Source: Armatimonadota bacterium
Lineage (GTDB): Bacteria > Sysuimicrobiota > Sysuimicrobiia > Sysuimicrobiales > Humicultoraceae
NCBI GenBank assembly: GCA_031081715.1
Contig: JAVHMA010000003.1
Coordinates: forward strand, 1-64,000
Direction of reading: 5' to 3'
Length of the DNA: 64,000 nt
Below are positions 59,132-64,000 of this stretch, in pieces. Under the pieces are notes generated by a model. It searched no databases and was not told the DNA's origin. It saw only the letters and a program-made list of their open reading frames with translations. Made by a program: the position numbers and the translations under genes. The first letter of the stretch is position 1. Every line of letters starts with the position of its first letter.

Positions 59132-60343
59132 CTACTCGTGTCGCAGCGCCTCGATGGGGTCGAGCCGGGCCGCGCGCTGCGCCGGGTAGAGGCCGAAGAA
59201 GAGGCCCACCGCCAGCGCGAACGAGAACGCCAGCGCGACCGCTGACGGCGCGAGCAGCGTCGCCCAGCCCGCGAACTGCGCGATCAGGCGCGTGGCGAGC
59301 ACTCCGAGCCCGATCCCGAGGATCCCGCCGCCGGCGCTCAGCGCGACCGCTTCCACCAGGAACTGCATCAGGATGTCGCGCCGGCGCGCGCCCACGGCCT
59401 TGCGGATGCCGATCTCCCGGGTGCGCTCGGTCACCGACACCAGCATGATATTCATGATACCGATGCCGCCAACGACCAGCGACACCGCGGCGATCCCCCC
59501 CAGGAGCACGGTCATCGTCTGCGCGACCCCTGTCAGTGTCTGGAGGACGTCGGCCTGGCTGCGGATGGTGAAGTCGTCGGCCTGCCCCGGCGCCAGCCGG
59601 TGGCGGGTACGCATCAGCGCGGTCAGGGCCTCTTCCGCGTCGGGCATCTGCGCCTCCGAGGCCACCTGAACCTGGATCGAGCTGACCGAGCGCGTGCCAA
59701 ACAGCCGGCGCTGCGCCGTGGTGATCGGCACGAGCACGACGTCGTCCCGGTCGAAGAACGCGGTGGCGCCCTTGGACTCGAGCACCCCGACGACCGTAAA
59801 GGTCACCCCGCGGATCTTCACCTGGGCGCCCACGGGGTCGACCTCGCCGAACAGGCGCGCGGCCACGGTCTGGCCGAGCAGCGCGACACGGGCGCGGGCG
59901 CGCAGCTCGTCGTCGGTGAAGTAGCTGCCACGGACGGTCCGGAAGTTGCGGACGGTCTCGTACTCCGGGGTCACCCCCAGGACGCGCGTGAAGGTGTTCT
60001 CGGCACGGTAGACGACCTGGGCCTGCCGCTGCAGCTCGGCGCTCACGCCGGTGACGCCCGGCACCTCGGCGCGGATCGCCTCGGCGTCCTCCAGGGTGAG
60101 CGACTGCGCGGGCTCGGCGCGGGCCACCCCGCCCACCGACGGCGTGCCCGCGAAGACCGTCAGCAGGTTGCTGCCGAGCGCCTGCACCTGCTCGGTGGTC
60201 GCCTGGCGCGCGCCCTGGCCGATCGCCACCATGGTGACGACCGACGCGACGCCGATGATGACCCCGAGCGCGGTGAGCAGCGACCGGAGCGGGTTAGCCC
60301 ACATCGCTCGGACCGCCACGCGGGCGCTCGCGAGCAGGGTCAC
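59132..60343 (-). CDS. MacB/FtsX-type ABC efflux permease
   Basis: This 403-residue permease begins with a transmembrane helix just after the N-terminus ([22 protein letters not shown]), followed by a large periplasmic core domain (Mac[25 protein letters not shown] onward). Three helices follow at the C-terminus, with [20 protein letters not shown] and [17 protein letters not shown]. It works as a dimer with the separate ATPase at 60340-61044 and exports peptides, macrolides, siderophores or lipoproteins in partnership with MacA and TolC. In E. coli MacB the ATPase is fused to it; here they are separate proteins. The GTGA overlap with the ATPase stop couples translation. Confidence 0.94.
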   Translation of the reverse strand: MTLLASARVAVRAMWANPLRSLLTALGVIIGVASVVTMVAIGQGARQATTEQVQALGSNLLTVFAGTPSVGGVARAEPAQSLTLEDAEAIRAEVPGVTGVSAELQRQAQVVYRAENTFTRVLGVTPEYETVRNFRTVRGSYFTDDELRARARVALLGQTVAARLFGEVDPVGAQVKIRGVTFTVVGVLESKGATAFFDRDDVVLVPITTAQRRLFGTRSVSSIQVQVASEAQMPDAEEALTALMRTRHRLAPGQADDFTIRSQADVLQTLTGVAQTMTVLLGGIAAVSLVVGGIGIMNIMLVSVTERTREIGIRKAVGARRRDILMQFLVEAVALSAGGGILGIGLGVLATRLIAQFAGWATLLAPSAVALAFSFALAVGLFFGLYPAQRAARLDPIEALRHE

Positions 60344-61044
60344 CGCCCCGCCCCCCGCGCGGGGGCTCCCCGCAGTGGCGCGTCGCGCACGATCCGGCCA
60401 TCGCGGAACTGCACCAGCCGCCGGGCGTGCGCGGCGATGTCGGCCTCGTGCGTGACCAGGACGATGGTCATCCCCCCGCCCGCCAGATCCCGCAGCAGCC
60501 CCATGATCTCCTCGGCGGTCGCGGAGTCCAGGTTGCCCGTGGGCTCGTCCGCCAGGATGATCGCCGGCCGCATCACCAGCGCACGGGCGATCGCCACGCG
60601 CTGCTGCTCACCCCCGGAGAGCTGGGTCGGGAGGTGGCCGGCGCGCTCCCGGAGCCCGACCTGCTCGAGCGCCGCCAGCGCCCGCGCGCGCCGGTCGGCG
60701 ACCCCGGCGTAGATCATCGGCAGCTCGACGTTCTCCACCGCGGGCGTCCGCGGGAGCAGGTTGAACGACTGGAAGACGAACCCGATGCGCCGGTTCCGCA
60801 GCCGGGCGAGCGCGACGTCGTCCAGCGTCGAGGTGTCCGTGCCGTCCAGGCGGTACGTCCCCGCCGTGGGGCGGTCGAGCAGCCCCAGGATGTTCATGCA
60901 CGTGGACTTGCCCGACCCGCTCGGCCCCATGATCGCGACGAACTCGCCGGCGTCGATGCGGAGCGAGACGCCGCGCAGCGCCCAGACCTCCACGCCGTCC
61001 ATGCGGTAGACCTTCTCCACATCGCGCAGCTCGATCAGCGCCAC
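60340..61044 (-). CDS. MacB/LolD-type ABC efflux ATPase
   Basis: This 234-residue ATPase has Walker [10 protein letters not shown] at about residues 40-48, the loop [20 protein letters not shown], signature [15 protein letters not shown], Walker [13 protein letters not shown] and H-loop [13 protein letters not shown]. This set, especially DEPTGNLDS, is typical of the MacB/LolD/FtsE group. It energises the permease that overlaps its stop by four bases. The ATG at 61044 is six bases after the adaptor gene stop. Confidence 0.94.
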   Translation of the reverse strand: MALIELRDVEKVYRMDGVEVWALRGVSLRIDAGEFVAIMGPSGSGKSTCMNILGLLDRPTAGTYRLDGTDTSTLDDVALARLRNRRIGFVFQSFNLLPRTPAVENVELPMIYAGVADRRARALAALEQVGLRERAGHLPTQLSGGEQQRVAIARALVMRPAIILADEPTGNLDSATAEEIMGLLRDLAGGGMTIVLVTHEADIAAHARRLVQFRDGRIVRDAPLRGAPARGAGR

Positions 61045-61050
61045 GGCCGG

Positions 61051-62514
61051 CTACCGCCGCTGCCGGAACTGCGGCTGGAAGGGGTTGACGGGCTGGCGGG
61101 GCGCGACGCTGTTGGCCGGCCGGCCGGCGCCCAGGTACACAATCTGCCCTTCCCGCAGGCCGCTTCTGATTTCCACCTGGCGCCCGTCGGTGGCGCCCAC
61201 GGTCACGGGCACCGGGGTGAGCGTCTCGCCCTCGACCACGAGCACCACGCGGGTCGGGTCGGCCCCGCGCACGGCCTCGGCCGGCACCAGCAGGACGTCG
61301 CGGCGCTCGAGCACCACGAACTCGGCGTCCACCGTCATGCCGAGCCGCAGCGCGCGGTCCGGGTTGGCCACCTCCACCACCACGGCGTACTGGGTGACGT
61401 TCTGCACCACCGTCGCCTGGGGCGCGATGCGGGCGACGCGGCCGTCGAACGTGCGATCGCGCAGCGCGTCCGCCGTGATCCGCACCGCCATCCCCACCCG
61501 CACCTGGGCGACGTCCGACTCGTCCACGTTCACCACGGCCTGCAGCGCGCGCAGGTCGGCGATGGTCATGACGAGCGTGCCGCCGCTCGTCAGCCCGCCG
61601 ATCACGCTCTGCCCGACCCCGACCGCGAGCTGGGCGACGATGCCGCCGATCGGCGCGGTGATCTGCGTCTCGGCCAGCCGGTCGCGGGCCTGCCCGGCCT
61701 GCGCGCGGGCATTGCGGACCTGCGCCTCGGCCGCGGCCACGTCCGCGGCCTGGACGCGCTCCGAGAGCTGCTGCGCGCGGGCCTGCTGCAGGGCGACCTC
61801 GGCCTCGCGCACCTGCGCGCGAGCGATGGCGACCTCCTCGGGCCGGCTGCCGGCCTCGGCCTCACGCAGCCGCGCCTGCGCCGCGCGCAGCTGCGCCTCG
61901 GCGACCTCGGCCTGGTTCTGCGCCTGGTCGAGCTGGGAGCGGGCGACCAGCCCACCGTCGTAGAGGGCCTGTGTGCGCTCCAGGTTCTGCCGCGCGAGCG
62001 CCGCGGCCAACTCGGCCTGGCGCAGCGCCTCCTTCGCCTGCTCCACCTGCTCGGGCCGCGTGCCCGCCAGCACCTGCGCGAGCCGCGCCCGCGCCGTGGC
62101 CAGCGCGCTCTCGGCCGCCGCCACGCGCGCCGCGTTCTGGGCCTGCGAGGCCGCCAGCGTGCTGCGCGCCTGCTGGAGACGGGCCTCCGCCGCGGTGAGC
62201 GAGGCCTCGGCCGTCTGGAGGCTCGCGCGCGCGTCACGGTCGTCGATCACCGCCAGGAGCTGCCCGCGCTCGACCCGGTCGCCCTCCTGCACCGCGAGTT
62301 GCACGACGGTGCCGGTGGCGCGCGAGCGCACCTCCACCTGAGCGTAGGGCCGCAGGGTCCCGGTCGCCGAGACGCTCGACGTCAGCGTGCCGCGGGTCAC
62401 GCGCGCGGTGCGGAGCGTCTCGGAGGCCGCTGGCGCGGCGGTGCGGGCGCGGTAGAACCAGACCCCGGCGCCAGCGGTCGCCAGGATCGCCAGCACGGCG
62501 AGCCAGCGTCTCAC
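61051..62514 (-). CDS. MacA/HlyD-type periplasmic efflux adaptor
   Basis: This 487-residue protein has an N-terminal membrane anchor (RRWLAVLAILATAGAGVWFY), a lipoyl-like half motif (GTLRPYAQVEVRSRATGTVV and EGDRVERGQLLAVID) and a very long coiled-coil hairpin rich in Ala, Gln, Glu and Arg (about residues 95-280). The second lipoyl half follows (TQITAPIGGIVAQLAVGVGQ), then beta-barrel and membrane-proximal domains. It bridges the inner-membrane pump and TolC. The hairpin is longer than the usual MacA hairpin. The GTG at 62514 is the only start after an in-frame stop; it overlaps a short reading frame ending TGA. This is the first gene of the efflux operon, whose 206-base upstream gap holds a hairpin at 62677-62692. 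Confidence 0.92.
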   Translation of the reverse strand: MRRWLAVLAILATAGAGVWFYRARTAAPAASETLRTARVTRGTLTSSVSATGTLRPYAQVEVRSRATGTVVQLAVQEGDRVERGQLLAVIDDRDARASLQTAEASLTAAEARLQQARSTLAASQAQNAARVAAAESALATARARLAQVLAGTRPEQVEQAKEALRQAELAAALARQNLERTQALYDGGLVARSQLDQAQNQAEVAEAQLRAAQARLREAEAGSRPEEVAIARAQVREAEVALQQARAQQLSERVQAADVAAAEAQVRNARAQAGQARDRLAETQITAPIGGIVAQLAVGVGQSVIGGLTSGGTLVMTIADLRALQAVVNVDESDVAQVRVGMAVRITADALRDRTFDGRVARIAPQATVVQNVTQYAVVVEVANPDRALRLGMTVDAEFVVLERRDVLLVPAEAVRGADPTRVVLVVEGETLTPVPVTVGATDGRQVEIRSGLREGQIVYLGAGRPANSVAPRQPVNPFQPQFRQRR

Positions 62515-62676
62515 GGCCGGCCCCGCATGGGCGTGTCGGTGCGCTCGCTCTCGATCATGCCGCCTCGCACACAGGGTGCAGGTGCGTATACGCGCCCGCC
62601 GAGGCCGCAGTTCCTCCGGCCGGCGGACGCCTTCACTGACTCCGACAGGGTGACGGGCCGAATGGTTGAGTGCGGT

Positions 62677-62692
62677 GCGCCGGTGCCGGCGC
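62677..62692. terminator. GC hairpin after the MaoC gene
   Basis: GCGCCGG-TG-CCGGCGC is a perfect seven-base inverted repeat in the 206-base gap between the MaoC gene (ends 62721) and the efflux operon. Without a T-run it is at best a weak or factor-dependent terminator. The rest of the gap shows no confident promoter. Confidence 0.4.
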
Positions 62693-62720
62693 CACGGGCG
62701 GACTCACGACCGCGGAATTC

Positions 62721-63167
62721 CTAGGTGGACGCCTCGACGAGCAGCACCGCCTCGCCGTCCAGCACCGTCTCCCCCCGCTGGTTCGTGCAGGTCGTCCGCA
62801 CCGTGAGGCGACGGCGCACCGGGTCGTAGGCCGTGACCTCGGCGGTCGCGGTGATGGCGTCCCCGGGACGCACGGGCCGGAGGAAGCGGAGACTCTGGCT
62901 CACGTAGATGCCCCCGGGCCCGGGCAGGTGCATGCCGAGCACGGTCGAGATCAGCCCGGCCGTTAGCAGGCCGTGCGCGATCCGGCCGCCGAAGCGGCTG
63001 CGCGCGGCGAACGCCTCGTCGAGGTGGAGCGGGTTGTGGTCGCCGACGAGCGCGGCGTAGGCGTCGATGTCGGAGGCCGCGAGCCTGCGGGTGACCGCGG
63101 CGCGCTGGCCCGGGACGAACGCCGGGCCGGCCCCAGGCCTCGCCGCCGGCGGGCCCTCCGCCGCCAC
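62721..63167 (-). CDS. MaoC-like (hotdog-fold) dehydratase
   Basis: This 148-residue protein has the MaoC/R-specific enoyl-CoA hydratase motif as DHNPLHLDEAFAARSRFGGR followed by IAHGLLTAGL, giving the catalytic Asp and His in the hotdog fold. The first 30 residues are a Pro/Ala-rich leader. The family hydrates or dehydrates acyl-CoA or acyl-ACP intermediates. The GTG start lies one base after the stop of the partial FAD subunit, which ends at 63169, so it belongs to that molybdenum-hydroxylase operon. A stand-alone MaoC in this place may act on the CoA-bound product or on the substrate; unknown. Confidence 0.87.
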   Translation of the reverse strand: MAAEGPPAARPGAGPAFVPGQRAAVTRRLAASDIDAYAALVGDHNPLHLDEAFAARSRFGGRIAHGLLTAGLISTVLGMHLPGPGGIYVSQSLRFLRPVRPGDAITATAEVTAYDPVRRRLTVRTTCTNQRGETVLDGEAVLLVEAST

Positions 63168-63168
63168 C

Positions 63169-64000
63169 CTACCCCAGCGCGGCCAGCACGGCCCTCGCCC
63201 CGTAGACGCGGACCAGCTGCGCGCGGTAGGCCGCGTCGGCCACCAGATCCTCGAGCAGGTCGACCCCCTCGGGTGCGCGCGCCATCGCCGCGCGCACCGC
63301 GGCCTCTGTCGGCTCCTGGCCGCGCAGGGCCTCCTCAGCGGCGCGGGCGCGGAACGCGTGCGAGGCCGCGCCGGTGAACGCGAGGCGCACGTCCGCGACC
63401 CTGCCGTCGCGTCCCAGGCGCACCACCGCCGCGGCGCCCACGACCGCGAAGCCGCTCGCCGGGTGCTTCATCTTCACGTACGCGCTCCGCGTGCCCGCGG
63501 GGAGGATCGGGAACTGCACCTCGACCACGATCTCGCCGCTCCGCAGCGCGGTCGCGAACAACCCGGTGAACCACTGCCCCGCGGGCACCTTGCGGGTGCC
63601 CCGCGGGCCGCGTACCACCACGACGCCGTCACAGGCAAGCAGAACCGCGGGGTAGTCGGCCGCCGGGTCGGCGTGCGCCAGGCTCCCGCCGATGGTGCCG
63701 ACGTTGCGCACCTGGAGGTCGCCGATCGCCTCCGCGGCCTGGGCGAGCGCGGGCAGCCGGCGCCGCACGAGGGCAGCGGCTGCCAGCGCCGCGTGGGTGG
63801 TCATCGCGCCGACGGCGATGGCGCCCTTGTCTTCCTTCACGTAGGCCAGGCGGCCGATCCGGCGCAGGTCGATGATGAACGACGGGCTCGCCACCCGCAG
63901 CTTCATCAGCGACAGCAGGCTCTGCCCGCCGGCCATGACCTTCGCGTGGCGGTGCCGCCGCAGCAGGCGCAGCGCTTCGTCGAGCGTCGCGGGCGCGGCG
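63169..64000 (-). CDS. Molybdenum hydroxylase FAD subunit (CoxM-like), enzyme 3, partial
   Basis: About 277 residues are visible and the N-terminus lies beyond the right edge: the frame is open to 64000 and already within the fold (DEALRLLRRHRHAKVMAGG). FAD motifs are AGGQSLLSLMKLRVASPS and NVGTIGGSLAHADPAADYP. The C-terminal flavoprotein domain ends YRAQLVRVYGARAVLAALG. It is the FAD subunit of a third xanthine-oxidase-family enzyme; the other two subunits would lie to the right. It is distinct from the two other FAD subunits here, and is followed at one base by the MaoC gene. Confidence 0.92.
   Translation of the reverse strand, partial: AAPATLDEALRLLRRHRHAKVMAGGQSLLSLMKLRVASPSFIIDLRRIGRLAYVKEDKGAIAVGAMTTHAALAAAALVRRRLPALAQAAEAIGDLQVRNVGTIGGSLAHADPAADYPAVLLACDGVVVVRGPRGTRKVPAGQWFTGLFATALRSGEIVVEVQFPILPAGTRSAYVKMKHPASGFAVVGAAAVVRLGRDGRVADVRLAFTGAASHAFRARAAEEALRGQEPTEAAVRAAMARAPEGVDLLEDLVADAAYRAQLVRVYGARAVLAALG

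Noticed and set aside
62515-62720. Short frame MIESERTDTPMRGRP overlapping the adaptor start as a leader peptide
   Set aside because: Fifteen codons with no ribosome site and no regulatory codon pattern; not distinguishable from chance.

Overview
The window is high-GC (roughly 70%), densely coded, and looks like a chromosomal segment of a free-living heterotrophic bacterium from soil or sediment. It is probably diderm: it carries a complete MacA/MacB/TolC-type efflux operon with an outer-membrane channel. A secreted protein with three S-layer homology (SLH) domains points away from Proteobacteria and towards a deep-branching diderm Terrabacteria-type lineage (for example Armatimonadota or CSP1-3/Sysuimicrobiota relatives). 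That placement is inference only. I see no rRNA, tRNA, CRISPR array, insertion sequence or phage gene.

Layout. (1) 1-10.9 kb, minus strand: a nine-gene operon of TIM-barrel isomerase, Gfo/Idh dehydrogenase, HAD phosphatase and two complete tandem FbpABC/AfuABC-like ABC importers; the last ATPase runs off the left edge. (2) 11.1-17.0 kb, plus strand: glutaryl-CoA dehydrogenase, an SLH-SPOR-phosphodiester glycosidase surface protein, an Fpg/Nei DNA glycosylase and a D-aminoacylase. (3) 17.0-17.8 kb, minus: a two-gene nucleotidyltransferase module. (4) 17.8-22.6 kb, minus: the FAD subunit and maturation genes of a molybdenum hydroxylase (CoxM, MoxR/CoxD, VWA/CoxE, XdhC/CoxF, MocA). (5) 22.7-32.1 kb, plus: an IclR regulator with a visible promoter and palindromic operator, then the [2Fe-2S] and molybdopterin subunits of that enzyme, a RedY/HapK-like protein, a luciferase-like flavin oxidoreductase, a RedY-cupin fusion, and an oligopeptide-type importer without ATPases. 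(6) 32.1-37.5 kb: CoxG, asparaginase, a small secreted protein, aldehyde dehydrogenase and a Pit/DUF47 phosphate transport pair. (7) 37.6-42.4 kb, plus: a second three-subunit molybdenum hydroxylase and a DUF2877 (AllH-like) protein. (8) 42.4-47.4 kb, minus: a fused AccD-AccA carboxyltransferase, a class III CoA-transferase, a kynurenine-formamidase-like cyclase and a Tat-exported kelch protein. (9) 47.5-51.6 kb, plus: a cytosine-deaminase-like enzyme with an NMT1-type ABC importer, followed by a frameshifted ridA pseudogene and a secreted five-repeat protein. (10) 52.8-55.8 kb, minus: DUF1116 and FdrA. (11) 55.9-62.5 kb, minus: S41 protease, TolC-like channel, Spy-like protein and MacB/MacA efflux genes. 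(12) 62.7-64.0 kb, minus: a MaoC dehydratase and a third molybdenum-hydroxylase FAD subunit, cut by the right edge.

How the genes fit together (inference). The recurring theme is uptake and oxidation of small, often nitrogen-containing organic compounds. Three molybdenum hydroxylases share one set of maturation genes and are surrounded by a flavin oxygenase, amidohydrolases, asparaginase, cytosine deaminase, a RidA relic and the FdrA/DUF1116/DUF2877 proteins linked to oxamate carbamoyltransferase. Four ABC importers supply substrates. The best candidate for an undescribed pathway is the IclR-controlled 21.7-32.1 kb cluster with its two RedY-family proteins. The second is the dispersed AllFGH-like set together with the nucleobase genes at 41-56 kb.
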